A stretch of 64,000 bases of DNA from Thunnus maccoyii (taxonomy: Eukaryota > Chordata > Actinopteri > Scombriformes > Scombridae), in NCBI RefSeq assembly GCF_910596095.1, contig NC_056538.1, positions 17,718,501 to 17,782,500 of the forward strand, written 5' to 3'. Each line of letters begins with the position of its first letter. Positions within the stretch are counted from its first letter, which is position 1. Positions 1 to 14,470 of the stretch are shown piece after piece. The translations under genes and the position numbers were made by a program. Under the pieces are notes generated by a model. It saw only the letters and a program-made list of their open reading frames with translations. It did not search any database and had not been told where the DNA came from.

Positions 1-3000
1 TGGCTTTACAAGTTCCCCATACAAACTCTGAACTGTGGAGGACTGGTTTCTATGTACCTTACTACTGGAATGATATGCAATACAGTTTGAAGTTAAGAGA
101 GTCATTCCTCTGAGAAACTTTAGTTTTACTAGCTCTTGATCTTGATATAAATGAGATTTCCTGAGTAAACTATTAACTATAACTATCTTTCAATTAACTT
201 AAAAAAAAGCTTATAAGCCTATTTTTCATGTTAACCCACATCTGTAAACCACAACATGGTCATTATAATGTATAATGTGAATAATTTGTATAATATAATA
301 ATAATGTATATACTTTACTCAGGGCTCCAGAATAACTTTTTTCTCCACTATCCCAAAATACAATTTCAACCGTCCCAAAGTGAATGTCAACTGTCCCAAA
401 ATCAAAGTGTTGTTTCTTTACTTGCATGACAGAGTTTGCCTGGGGCTCCCAAATCACCAAATCCGCCCCTGTTGATGTATGAGTGTTTTTTACAACGATT
501 TACTTTAAAGATTAGAGATGCTGCCTTCAGTAATTGTAAACGTTTCCATGGTGAACTGTGGCTTTCCAATACAGTTTCATTTATGTAGCCTATGTATGCG
601 GCCTGCTGCGGTCCTGTTTCTGCTCCTGATAACCCAAGCAGTCTGGAAAGATTGCAGCATACTGAGTGCACCAGTTTCTCTTCAATCTCTCTATAATTGT
701 AGAAATAAGTCTGTATACTTCTTAGTATTCCCTGTTGTTAGTTTGCTGTCTGCTACAGAGCAGCAGTGGACCACAGCTCCGCAGCTCTGCTCTCTGCTAT
801 CTTCACATTTTAGAGAATGTAATTAATATTTTCCTCATTAATGATGTATTGTTTCACCACCCGCGACCCATCCGCTATTAATCAGAATGTAATTTTTTAT
901 GACCCAACCTGCCTGATCCACGGATTAACTGCAATCAGCGCAATGGCGCGCATCACTACTGTTCACATACAAGCTATGTTTGACAAGTGTTTAAGGCTTA
1001 GATTATAAAAAAACACAATAATATATTGAAATTGTCTAAATATATGCTTAGCTAATACACTCACACACAACCAGGGTTGCGCTGTGTTTTGCGTAACCAG
1101 CACAACATATTTGCAAGGTCCTGTCAGCAAGCCGTTTATGACTGAGGGGATAGATGGACCAGTACTGTGGGAACATCTCAGGTCTCCTGCTGAGTAGCCA
1201 GCTACACTCTGATGTAGTCAGCTCTCAGTTCAGTTTGTCATTTGTAAGTGATACTTTAAAATAAATAAATAAATAAAGCCCTGACTTTACTTTACTTTAA
1301 GTTTTTATCTTTAAAGTTGTTAAGTTAACAGATATATGTAGACCAATACTCTGTTCAAACTAAGAGGTGTTGCCTCTTTTTGTTTCTACATGTTGCCCCT
1401 GGTGATCATAAAACTTTTCACCTTTATTAATAATGTGGATCCTTAGGTGACAGTTTCCTGGGAACCTTGTGTGATATTCATGTTGCCTTGAACAGTGCCA
1501 TATTTTGAAATAAGAACGTAGGTATTTTGTGTCGACTTAATATCTACCAGAGGGTCAGTAAATCACTTAATAGCTTGTCTCAGAGTCACTGGTGGAACGC
1601 AACTGACTCATTTCCTGGCAAGGTCTCTCTCAACAAATACTGTCTGACAGGCATATTATGGATAAAATAAAATCTTGTCTGGCATGTTGTGAAATAAAAC
1701 TTAAAGAAAATTAATGACTCTCTCACCTTATGTAGTAAAAGAATGCAACTGACTATTCGGGAAAACATTTAACTATCAAGGTATCAACAATCTAAAACCA
1801 AAAGAGAATGTGTATTTTGTACAGTGAAGCATGATTACAGGCAATATAAAGATGAGCTTGGTACAGACTACAAATTAAACACACTCCTCTCAAATTTAAT
1901 TCAATATACTGTATAATCAATGAACATTGACTTTTGTGGAAATCTTTTTCTCTGCCCACTTATTTCTTCTCAGGGCCACAGGAGACATATATCACGAGTC
2001 CACCATAGCGGTAACATATAGATAGACACACAACAATACCCCTGGGTAATTACAAATCTCTAGTCCACCTGATATGATTTATATCTTTAGACTATGGCAG
2101 GAAACCAGAACACCTGGAACTTAACTACTTTACAAGCTATGTTGAAACTTTACGTCTATGTTTCAAGAACAACCTAGCTAAGAAACCAAAGACAAAATGG
2201 CAAATGACCAAAAAACTCATAAATGGACTAAATATGCAACGATGAATGAGCCATGTAAGTTAATGAGTAAATATCCTTGTGTATATATCCCAGAAACTTT
2301 CGCAGGCTTTTGTAATTCCTGGTCAAAATCAAAAACACAGTATACTATGATGGTATTATCCTTTAATATTATGTAGTGCACAGAAAACCCTCCAGAAGGC
2401 TACAGTATGTGTCTGAGGCAAGAGCAAGTAATTCAACAGCACCTCAAAGCTTTCAGTGAACGGGTTCACAAAAGACTCTAATCATGGGTCACTGTCTTTT
2501 GTTATAGCCCACTTTGTCAGACTCATTGACATAATTCTTTTGGCGTGCACTGCTGCTCCTGCCATGCTTTCTCCCATACTCACGATGTTATCACTAGTGC
2601 AGTTCAACTGCTTTTCGTCTGTTCTAATCAGTGCCCTCAGCCTCTGCGGTTTGATCTGTCAAGACCGCTCAGCACTGAGAGGCAGTAGAAGCTGGAGTTT
2701 GAGTGAAGGATTGTTGGCAGACAGATGATTGCACATGGTGCATGATCAGTGCAAACCCTTACAATACAGCGTGTTGGCTCCACTGCTAGAATTTACAGCA
2801 AAGGAAAAATACAAGCTGTCAACATAAGCTGCCTAGTTTTGTTGCTAATATGATTATAAGAAATCCATTAAAATGCTATAGATGTTAATCAAAAATGCAC
2901 AGTTCCTTGAGTTTCATGATATGCTATGTGCATGTGGTGTAAAATGCAATAAATACTAATTACTCATGTGGTGGGATACTAAAGTGGCCTGAAAATATAA

Positions 3001-4429
3001 AACACAAATGGAAATTCCAAGTCACTCTACATCATGTCTGCCCAAGGGTGACTACTTTGAACTCATTAACCACAAAGTGAGGCACGCTTAAGCTGGCTAT
3101 TATTACATCAAAGATAGGATATCAAATATAAATGTAATATGAAATCAAAGCTCAATAACACCTTCTTTCAAAATCAAAACATCCATCTGTCAAGATTTTG
3201 TGTCATTGCCTCATAAATCGTCAAATTAGAATGACTGGTCTTGTCAAGAGTTTTGACAGGGAGGACAAACTGCGTAAGTGAAAGAAAGGAGTCAGGGCCA
3301 AGCATAGACTTTTTCCACAAATATTGCCAGGAAAGTAACACAAAAATGCCTGTGGTTCAAATGTAGCATGGTACATACCTAGGGACCTTTTGTTAGATCA
3401 AACTGCTGGCATGGAGGTGAAAGATTTGATGATACTTGGCAACCCTGAGAGCTCCTGATTCATCATGTATCTAGTTACATCTGTAAGAATACTACAGTGT
3501 TTCTTGTATGTGTGTGTGGTTTTGAGGGAGGATGCATCCATTACTTAAGGTGAGGAAAATTGATTTTTCAATGCATGTATAGTTACTGAATAGAACTAAA
3601 AATGTGTTCTTTGGATGTCACAAAGCTAACCATCCAAACACATGGTTAGCAAGATAGCATGTAAAAAGGTGTAAATACAATCAATGGCTTATTCAGCTTT
3701 GGTGATTCAGTGTGTGACACTGGACGGAAAAGGAGGCAATCTTATCTTATCTTGGAGGTTGTAGCTGTGGTGCTGTTAAACTGTGTTCGATAATTCTGAG
3801 AGGTGTTTCTAATATTTAGTCTATGCTAATTCATATAAATAAGACTGACAATTTAAACGTGACTGGTGAATTGATTAAAAAGCCTGGTCTGAATCTGAAC
3901 AACCTGCAATCAGTGACAAAGGGAACGATGAGAACTAAAGTAAACTGTAAACCCGGTGTAGCAGAGACACTTTTTGCACCAGTTTCATGACACAAAATGG
4001 TGCCAGCATCTCCCAAACATGTGAATGCTGAAACATGTTGCCTGTAGGTCTAACGTGAGTGTTCATTTAGCATATCAAGTATCTATTATCTAACAGACTG
4101 CACTACTCACCTATGTACCTTTACTGCAGGATTTGTTCCTTGAAACATTCCCGTGCTTAAAGGCTTCTCCATCTATGTCTAAATCAGTCACATGCAGAGT
4201 ATAGCGGTGACTGTATGCCACTGGCCCTAACTGGACAATGCAAAGTCCCTATGGTCATTTTTCATTGTCATTGAAAAGCTTTGCAACTTCACCAACAACT
4301 CCTTAAATGGCCATGCAGCATTTGTGCAAACACAGCAAGCCATGAGGTCAGCGGATTCTTAAGCTACAGAGACTTTTAGACACCTGGTGGAGCTGCAGGG
4401 AAAGAGCCATAAAAACTCATTAAGGTCTA
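1..4429. other. Gene-free AT-rich stretch
   Basis: I see no coding exon here. Open frames are short and lack family signatures. At about 320-345 a stretch beginning CAGGGCTCCAGAATAAC resembles a hAT-type terminus, followed at about 349-402 by three imperfect copies of a unit of roughly 21 bases built around TCCCAAA. A short AAAT run lies at about 1257-1276. Nothing else can be supported. Confidence 0.5.
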
Positions 4430-4870
4430 CCCTTGTAATGTGCAACTCCTGGAGAATCTGACCAAGCATGAGCTACCTGAACTGGCTGCAGCCCAAGCAA
4501 AAATGTAGCGCCTCAACTTTTGATTCATTCTTTGTTTTGAAATCACAACACCTGTGATCATAGAAACTGCAGTTGCTTAGAATATCCTCCAACAGCAAGA
4601 TCTGGATTTGGGAGCTGCTTAAGCTGATGTTCATGGCACCCTGAACAGATTGAATTAGGGATCAAAATTACATTTAAAAAGATATACCACCATGCCAACA
4701 TTCAAGCAGAGACAGTGGACTGATATGTCTGAAGTCATTTCTGGCAGACAAGACATGAATTCAGGGACTGAATGATTTCAGGAGATGATGTTAAGGAAAA
4801 AAGGAACACAGAACAATTCAGTCTTGTTTTACTATACTGCCTGAATGAGCTGTCAAACTGGAAGGAATTC
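4430..4870 (+). pseudogene. Degenerate transposase-like relic (possibly hAT/DUF4371 type)
   Basis: Conceptual translation gives disconnected transposase-like pieces: an upstream segment reading roughly QQDLDLGAA then ADVHGTLNRL, and in a neighbouring frame LGIKITFKK followed by LLYCLNELSN. Pieces of this kind occur in the C-terminal half of hAT transposases with a DUF4371 or ZMYM-like core. Several in-frame stops and at least one frame change separate them, so nothing functional remains. No terminal repeats were found. The family assignment rests on remembered motif style only and could be wrong. Confidence 0.3.
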
Positions 4871-6493
4871 CCAAGCGAAATTTAAATTTTAACTGTGAAA
4901 GCAGTCTATGCAAACTGTTAGATTATAAGTAGATACAGAGACTACTTGTGCACTCAAGGAAAGATTCTTACCACTTTAAAGTTGATGTCTCATAGAATGA
5001 ACTGTGACAGAAAAAAAACAGTGAACAAGTGATGTAGCCTTGGTTGAATAAAAAGCCCAGTCAACCATAATGCAGTAACATGCAATAACACTGGCTCCTT
5101 CATATGTTCTATCAGGGCATTAAATAGAGTCCAGAACTCAAGAGAAAACATAATAGGAAACAGCTTATATTATTAAAATACTAAGATGGCTGTCTCGTCT
5201 GCAACAGTTGAGTGGCTGGCCACATTAAAATGTAAGTTGGGTATAAGGCCTCAGCAGGGAGTTGTTTGGCCCAGTGCTTGGACCGAAAATCTTTAATTTA
5301 CAATCAGACTGTTTTATATGTTTAAATATCATTGTGACATCAACAGTTACATGCTGAACAGGGACAAAGTGTAACTAGAGAACCGATAAATGTGATGACT
5401 TTTGAGTACTTCCAACTTTTCACATTAACTACTGTGTGGCAGTAAATGTAAATACTGTTAGAAAAAGGTACATAAATGTAATGCAGTAACTCAACATGAG
5501 TTGCAGCCAGAAGACATGAAGACCAGAAATAGTGGATGACCCATATTTGCCAAAACTTTGTCAAGGACAAACACAAGCTCACTAAGAATTGAAGGCAGTG
5601 CTGACATACTGCTAACTTGGAACATGAAACGGCCATGAAGGTGATGTATTTTGTTTTCATTGTGATGCTTTCTTAGCAACGACTAGACTTTTGACTTAAA
5701 AGGAAACCTAGTTTTGGCAAATCAAATCATTTGGACTGCAGCATGTTTTTTTGAATTGAGATTAGTTATCTGCATGCAGATGTCTGTGTGTGTTAACAGC
5801 TCATTTGCAATGGACTGATGTGGTATGGTACTTAAAAGAGTTTTTTGATCTTTGTTCCAAGATGAATCTCCAGCAGCTCAGACAACTGTAACAAAACAAA
5901 TCAAGGAAGTCACTTAAATAATGATAATGACTCAGGCCATAATTATTCAAATACTATGAGGAGAGTAACTTCCTGCCACAGTCATATAGTAACTCGCTAA
6001 GTATTTATTGAGGTTGTGAGGTGCACTAGTGAACAGGGGACGAGGGACAAAGTTGCCATCATTTCTTTAAGTAGAATTTTACAACACAAATGAAAAGATT
6101 ATATACATTTAATAACTTACAGTGAGGACAGTGTTTAAGTTACACTTGTCTGTGGCTCTATGTCAAAGCAATTAACTTGTATACAACTTATCTACTTTCA
6201 AAGTTCCAAAAGATAAAAGCATCCTATAAGTATAAATCCTCATCCTAGCTACTGCCTGAGTAGAATCAGTGGTCAAAAAACTGTTCACAGAGAAATTAAC
6301 TACTTAGATGCATTTTAGGATTGTTTGGGTATAAATTCTAACAAGCTTTATTGTCGCTGAATGAATGGCTAAAAATGAAAAGCAGCTGCCACCTGAGTTC
6401 TCCAATTCAATTTACTTTCTGGAATTTCCAAAGAGTTAGCAGTGACAGACCACCGCTCAGTTGGTAAAAAGAGATGCCTGATATTTTTACTGA
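4871..6493. other. Gene-free stretch
   Basis: No exon, repeat family or RNA gene was recognised. The 106-codon minus-strand frame at 5340-5660 has no recognisable domain, low-complexity composition and no splice context, so it is treated as chance. Confidence 0.5.
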
Positions 6494-6680
6494 AGAAAAA
6501 AAGTAAATTCCCGCAGACACTTATCACCTCTGCATTGATTTATTAAAAAGTGTCAACGTTTCGGACACAGGGGCCTTTCTCTAAACATCTTGAGAAAGGA
6601 CCATGTGACTGAAACGTTAACACGTTTTAATAAATCAATGCAGAGGTGACAAGTGTTTGCGGGAATTGACTTTTTTTCTT
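6494..6680. repeat. Near-perfect palindrome (foldback element)
   Basis: The left arm (about 6494-6580) reads as the reverse complement of the right arm (about 6591-6680). Matching pieces include AATTCCCGCA against TGCGGGAATT, CCTCTGCATTGATTTATT against AATAAATCAATGCAGAGG, and CCTTTCTC against GAGAAAGG around a centre of about ten bases. A few mismatches are present in the arms. This is a foldback, non-autonomous DNA element; no coding capacity. Compare the similar hairpin at 50231-50470. Confidence 0.8.
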
Positions 6681-9600
6681 TGGAATCGGATCTTTGGGGA
6701 AATTGATTCCCTGCACCACAGGAGAGACTAATTAAGTGGTGTACGTGTTGCCTTCTACTCTGATATTTTTACTGCCCTAATACACTGCTGGAGTCATAGT
6801 CATAATATACGTATACAAGTGTTGATTTTGTGTTCTATATCAATCTATTTTAATTCTAAAGGACTATCACATGAAACCAATTTGCTTCACTATATGAATG
6901 AGAATGGAAGCGCTAAGTGGCAGGCTTCAAGTAATTTCACATGACCTCTGGTTTAGGACTTAATTAATCACTCTCAACAGAATTAAGCAGTCCTGGGAAA
7001 GCTACACACAGTTTAAAAAAAAAAAAACGTGATAAGCATTTAGCTGTGCTGTAGTGTATCCTGTCTGTCACCACGCTGGCAAAGTAGCTTACCTTTGGAA
7101 TTTATAAAATCACACTAACAAAGACACATGGTGACTGTAGGCTCAAAGAGATCAATCTTCAATAGAAAAGTTGCCAAACATCTCAAACAGCATTCAAAGA
7201 AGAGGTGCAATATTTTACTATTTGAGGGTGTTCATATCGATAAAGGCGATATACATCAGCATCACTTTTTCATATGATTTCAACTCCCTCCCCAGCACTG
7301 AGTGAACAGACAAACCAACAGGAATTAAACTTTCTTAAGACCAGATATGAGAACGCTTCCAAAACAAGCAAGACGTGAGGATGGCTGCTGTACAGCCCTG
7401 GAAAGCATCTCTAAAGTAAGCAGGTGTCTACTGATATCTATGAGTCATAGACTTCAGCCGGTCATTAATTTCTGAAGATTTGCAGCCAAATATTAAATAT
7501 TAGGATAAAAGGGGTAGTTTCTACATGGATGATCTGATGTGGATGAAAACACTGACAGTAAGCACCTTAATCTCATTATCACTTTAATTTGAGGCCATTT
7601 CAAAACAACAGAAAAAGCGTCACTGAATACTTTGTGACTGACTGTAAGTGTATAGTCTTAGAGCATTCAAGCCATTGAGTTAATTTATTCATTTTGGCAT
7701 TGATAGTGGGTTTACTGTACTGCATTTCTGATAAACACATTTTTGATGTATTCGATCATCATTTCAGTTCAGAGGTCTTCAAATTTGCTGTTAGTCATCG
7801 CTACAGAGTAAATGTGTGTTGTGTTAACATCGACAGTCTGATGCCTGACTCTGGAGGTCCCTGGCTAGTGCAGCTATAATCTGTCAAAGTCCTGTCACCA
7901 CAATGAACAAGGTGGGAAACAACAGTACAAGTGGAAAGCCTAAGGTCTAATTTTTGCCACCTGTTTTCTGTCTTTACATGATCACATGGAAACCTCTTAG
8001 CGTCTGTTCATGCCTCAGTTCTTAGGTCACCATTAACATCAGACACCAGGTACAGTACTGGCAAAGGCAAGTGGCCCAAAACACATAAACTACTGTTATT
8101 TTTGAAATGTCTAAGACGATGTAAAGGAAATTACTCTACTAAAATACATTTATGGATTAAATATGCTTTTGGCATAAACAGTTCAGTTCAGTTATATCTC
8201 ATTGGTAATTATATGGATCAGACAACTGAAAACTGTGTGTGCTTAATACTGTATGTTATGTTCATGTACCATATTTGAATACCAACACTGCAGAAAAAAT
8301 CTGAACCTGAAGTTAATTATTTAATATCTCTACAATGTTACCTCCTCTATATATTCTCAACCTTGTCTAGCACATTGTCTTTGTGAATCCTTTGCATAGC
8401 ACTGTGCATTTGCATATTTGCACTCAAGCATGTACAAAATTTCATTGTATGGTTTACTTTACAACTATGACATGCAATATGTACATTTTACTTGTTTATA
8501 TCCTGTAAAATTGCACAGCTCTTTTATTGGCCTGGTGTGTAGTAATACTTATATTGCATTCATATTTTTTTTAAAAAATGTATCTGAATTTCTTTTTCTA
8601 ATTGATATTTTTACTCTTATTCTAATCATAATACTTCATTGTATACTAGTCTTTTTAGCACTTTATGCCACCCTGCATTTCACCACACATATTATATGAG
8701 GATGTAATAACCTTTGAATCTCTGAATCACACAGTTCCATGTAATGCTAAAACAGTCCAGACTACTCTCAAGTCTACGCATGTGAAATGGTTGATAGTTG
8801 AATATGTAGGAAATGTGCACTTTAGATTCAGTACTTAGTACTACTCCAAATAGTATTTTAATGATCTTTCAAGTTTAATGGATTTGACTCAACCACTGGC
8901 TAAGTAGATTGTAATGAACTCCTTTGTACTATTCTTTTTATAACTACACAGTCACCACAGTGCTAAATTTAATCAAGATGAAACACTTCTGAACATCTGA
9001 CTGAATAAAATTTATCATCATATCATACTACAGATTATCACCTGAGTATATGTTGTGTGCTCAAGGTATCACACTGAGGGTAATAGCAATTTTGAAGTAC
9101 AACTGCCCATATACTTTGCCTCACAGGTTTAGATGATAATACTCCAGCACTAGATTATATTGTTGTATATTTCAGTGCATGCATATAACATGTTACTCGC
9201 TATGTAATATTTTAGGTGCCAATAATAACTCATGTTAAATTTCATGGCAACCAGGCAACCTGCATCTTCCAGGAATAACATTAAGGCAGCTGATGAACTA
9301 GAATAGAGAGCCAGAAAAATGAGATCACATTCAAATCATATTCCCATGTTGTCACAAATGCACAATGGGACTCTACTAAATCTGGTCTTGTTTCTTTTTC
9401 TTGCCATAAACAACCACTGGTGTCACATTTTTCTAAGGTTGCTATCTCCTTGTTTTTATGTTTCCCTGACTAAAAGGCCTGAGAAAAATATAATTATACA
9501 TAAGAGGTCACACAGTCCATACACATAAGGGGTCATACAGTCCATCAGCTACTAGTCTGCTTTTTCTGCTAAATAAATTCATGATCCTCCTGACAGTCTG

Positions 9601-12600
9601 TCGAGGATACCGGATGTTGGTTCAGCTGTGCAAGTGTTGTGGAGAGACTTGAGGATATTTTGCTATATGGTAAATGACCGGTGTACATTTCAATTACACA
9701 GATCAGCAGCAGCTTTCAATCAATTCAGAACTCCCAATGCATGACAAAGGTATTTGAACTCTTGTGCCTTGGGTTATTGATTCAAGAAACAATTAACCAG
9801 TCTGAACAAGTCAAAATTGTGTTTGTGTACTGCAAATGGGGACTGCCTCTTTCAATATTCGATAGACAAACCAGAATCCAAACACAAACTATAAACAAGG
9901 TGTCAGGTGAAGTGCCTACAGATTGATGCTGTCTGAGTTGGCAGAAAATAATGTACTACATGTAATCTAGAAAACATTAAACAGAAATCAATCTACAGTA
10001 CGACACGCCATTCACTGACTATATTTCAACTACACTTTGACCACAACTCAACCGTGGAGAGGAGCTAATGTGGATTAAATACATGTAAAGCCATAAATAA
10101 AACAAATTACAAAGAAATCTAAATGTTTACAATGAATTCATCAGCTGAATAAAGCTTGGTTTGGTCGCTGGACAAAAGACAATGTGATGAAAATAAATAC
10201 GAATAACAATACTTGATCTAACCTTAATGACACCCCATACACGCAAAAGAACATTAATCATGTTTATGACAAAACAGACAAACACGCTCATTTCAGAATG
10301 GATTTTCTAGTGCGCGCTATGGCACTGTTAACAATAAAATGATTCCCATCTGGGTAGCATCATAATTCAAAAGACTGAATCAATCATCTTTAATTTCAAG
10401 GTCATGTTGGCACAAAGTGTACCAAACCATTACATCTGTTTGAGTGTTTGGCCTTTCAGATGTTGAAATTGCACTGGAGACATTAAAGCTGGGTTGGAAG
10501 AGTCTAATGCCCAATACATGGTCAAAGAACATCCAGCAACGGTATCGCTAAAGAATGTTATGTGTTGACAAACCGGACAGCAACACTGTGCTCATGAGTT
10601 CTGTTGTGGAAAGACTTAATCTTACTTGGTAAGATTACAGATAGATAGTATTACAGCCCAACATGAATATACAGCCAAACCGCACATACCATATTAGCTG
10701 TTTTGATGACTGCTAAAGTGATAACAGAACGGTTTGACATACATTCCTTGCCTCGTGTAAGTTGTTGGACATGCAGGAGGAGTGAAGGATCAAATGGCTT
10801 TTTGCCTGACACAAAAAGTCTTCACAGTAACAGTTTTGTATATACATAAGTGTCTAGCCACAACATTTTGGAGGCACAGGTAAAGATATCAGTAAGTTAA
10901 AGATAACAGTGACTTAAGCAGATTACTTTAAATGAAGACATAGCTTGGCAGGTGCCACAATTCATTATGCTTTGGGAATATAAACAATCGACACAGACAA
11001 AACAGTGCTGCTAACTTTTTGGTACAGCACCCCAAATCTCTATTTTGGAAACAAAGTAAAAATTGAATAGGTGCAGCTTCCAGGACTTAGAGCTGAACTC
11101 ATCATTTCCCCAGTGTTAGCCATAAAGAGCTTAAATCCCACATCACCGACCGTCTCCAAGTATTAGCTTTGCTGATTTATGGTGCAGGTCAAATGTGGAG
11201 CAATTTCACACATGCTGCAACTCATCATCAATATTTTAGCTTTCTCAGAATAGAGTTATTGTTAAAAATTACTAGAAAATAAAGGAAAATCCTTCCATCA
11301 ATTTGAATTGAAAACTCAGTTAACTCAAAATATTACGAATATTAATAGAAGAGGTTAAAATCAGCTGGAAAAAAGATAAGAACAATGATAATGTCTTAGC
11401 ATTGCTGTCGATGCACGCAAGGCATAATCTCTGGCTTTACAGCGACGATGTCTGTTCAAGACTTTGGCTTTTGGACATGTCATACACATCACATTTTATC
11501 GATTAGACTGTGGTAACAATGAGGTAAAATGTAAGCACAGACTAGAACTGTTCCAAACAATGTAGTCATTGGACATTGTTTTCCATTTCTCACAAACTCA
11601 ATTCCAAGTTAATCAATGCATTTTATAAAGAAAGCCATATTATGTCATAAGGTTTGTCTTACCTGCTTAAAATCAGAGGCCATAATTTGACATATATCTA
11701 TCAATGTAGACTGTTCTAAAAGAAAAGGAAAACACGCCTCATTGACTTTTCAGGGCATTTTTCCTTTCTGACGTTGTTGACTTTGAACATAAGCAGGAAA
11801 TTACTCTCATATGGAGGCAATGTTTGCCACATTCTGTCAGAATATCTTTCCATGATATTGACAGAATCATCTCTTTTGGAGAAACTTCTCATAATCTTAC
11901 TGGAACACCCTGTTAGTTTGGAGATGCGTGTATCTGCATAATAAACACTAACCACCATGAGAATATTATCGAACAAGCAAGAGTCAAAGAAAAATAAACC
12001 CTACAGGATTTCCCCTTAAAGTAAAACCATCTGTTGTTATCTTCTACAACGAGTAGACCCTCTGACAACATCATTATATCAATGCATTAGTGACATGTTT
12101 TGCACTCTTGTATCTTTGCCAAATATACTTAAATCGAGACAGATCTTCAACATCTTTTAAAAACAGCATTGTGTTAGGTATCAGAATGACCAAAAGTTGA
12201 AATAACAAAATATATTTGTGATACCCCTGTATTGTGTGAATCAAGTTTTGCTCTACCTCTGATGCAGCCAGGATACACATCTACCTTGTTTTTGTTAAGA
12301 ATTCAACTTAACATACCAATATCCATATATTATATCCCATTATCCCTATACATCTCAATTTCATTCATGGAAACAGTGTTTCAAGATAATAAAATTCAGA
12401 TGTGCAGTTTGGCTCCATGCTTTTGAACAGCCTGTGTGTGACCTAATAGAGCAAACCTTTGGCTGAGTGAAAGGTAACATGGTGTCTCATAAAATGGATA
12501 AATGTCGGTAGTACAATAAGGTCCTTAACTAATGTCAGTGCTTGAACTAACGCTGACATCAGGCATTTCATTAGTTACACATATGCTCATGAAAACTCAT

Positions 12601-13840
12601 TAATGTATTAAACAATAAAAAAAATCCATAACCTTACCAACACTGTGCCATTTCTTATAAATGTAATTTATTTCAAAACTTTCCTTTCACTTTCCTTTCA
12701 ACTGTGGTCAGGGACAGAGGAAGGTAAGAGCTTATGTACAGTGCATGAAATATTTTGATCATCTCGCAGTTGACATTTAACCCCCAGGTATATAACAATC
12801 AGTTAATGAGGACTAGTAATTTCCTTTTTTCCCTCAAATACCAATAGTATTCTTTGACTCTGGTGGGACAGTGGTAAAAGGCTGTACCAAATAACCGTGA
12901 TTGATTAATTGAGCTCTCCTTGCTCCCTCTCTCAACATGTTTTCTGAACCACTACTGTAAACTATGCAATAAAAATTAAAATTCAAGAAATTCCACAAAA
13001 GTGTCAATAGCTCAAAAACAATATGCAGTATGTGTATATTGACACACATACAAGACATGTTCAGTTTATTACAGCTGTAACTCTAAAGGGCACATATCTA
13101 TCTGATCCTGAGAAATGTGTATTCATAATACATGTATGTTTGGCCACTACAAAGAAACTAGCTTTACAATATCTAATGTAAAGTAGTAATTCTCCCTGCA
13201 TTTACTGGCAGTCTTGTGCTAATTTCACACATTAAGATAATGCATAGCTGCATTTTCTGTGACATAGACCCAGTTTTAGACGGTATTGACTGGGGAATCA
13301 GTCACAGATACAGAGTGGGTTCTTTCTATACTAATCACTCAATGAGCTACCTGTTATTGTCATTTGTGGCCACATGTGGTACAAAACTGTGACCCTCTCT
13401 AGAGATGTTTACACAGCGCTATTACACAAATGGAATTCACCGCAGATCTCTCAAATATTTTGCAGCTGGAATATTACTCAAACATTAACCTCATTTGCAG
13501 TCCTTTGCTTACTTGTCTTGGGAGAAAATTGTAACAGTATTTAGAGCCTGGTCCAGTACTACCGTGATTTTTAAATATAATAATAAGACAATGTAATATT
13601 ACCTTTGCTGTCAGCAAAAGTTTTTGAACAGTCTCTATTAACCACATGACACAGACATATTTTTCTTACGGTTGTTGGTGGCACAGTCTACATGCTTACA
13701 TACCGTAATAGGCTGGTTGACCTTTACATTGCACCTGCCTTTAATAAAGTGTCTTTAAATGTTGCTTCACAAGATATGTGGACAAAAGCAACAACTGAAA
13801 GCTCAAAATAACAACAGAGACTGTTCTTCCAAGAAAAACG
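6681..13840. other. Gene-free AT-rich stretch
   Basis: Scanned for exons and families; none recognised. A short duplicated phrase lies at about 9504-9546, where CACAGTCCATACACATAAG is followed by a near copy (GGGGTCATACAGTCCATCAG). The 93-codon frame at 8418-8699 is rich in hydrophobic residues, as expected by chance of T-rich DNA, and lies in a segment resembling the untranslated tail of a LINE. Confidence 0.45.
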
Positions 13841-14470
13841 ACACGATAGGTCTAAATGTCAGTTGCCCAAAAATGACCTATTGTTACGTTTGAGTGACAG
13901 ATGCCATCTAGCGGCTGTAGTAAATATGACCTGGAGATGTGGCGCAGTTCAGATGACGCATACATATGTTGACAATTTTCCACATTTGGAGGAGGATGGA
14001 TGGAAGGAGGCATTAATCCAGCAGTGTGGACACAGGAGATGGCTGCGCTGTTTGTTTAGAAACTGTAACTATGATCATCCCCTACCTATTGTGGCCATGA
14101 TGACAAAGGTCGCCAAACGTGGTGTTGTCGCCCAACACGTTTTTTTAACGTGGTGTGGTTAACGTGGTCTAACTTTAACAAAGTGATAATTTTAACCCAA
14201 ACGGTGATCTTTCCCTGAACCTAACCAAGTCATTTTTGTGCCTAAACTGAACCAGACCTTAACCATAGTGTTGTCACATCATTATTTTTAACAGTGATTT
14301 GTAACGGTTTTGGAAAGCACAGGCAAATTATGTTGTCCTGTCGATTACTGGCGATAGGTGCCCCAGATTGAAAAATACTCCAGTGTGTTCTTCTGTAGTG
14401 CACACGGTTAAACAACGTATTTGGTTGGACTGGACTTTGGTATCTGAAGGACTTGTTGATTGACATTGCC
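13841..14470. mobile_element. Interspersed teleost repeat, family unassigned
   Basis: The block holds phrases that recur widely in spiny-rayed fish, including AACCTAACCAAGTCATTTTT and a run beginning TGCCCCAGATTGAAAAATAC. A related stretch in the other orientation lies at about 45165-45235 in this window, with matching AAAGATCATGGTTTGGGGTT. Short open frames on both strands here are by-products of the repeat. I could not find the element's ends. Confidence 0.45.
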
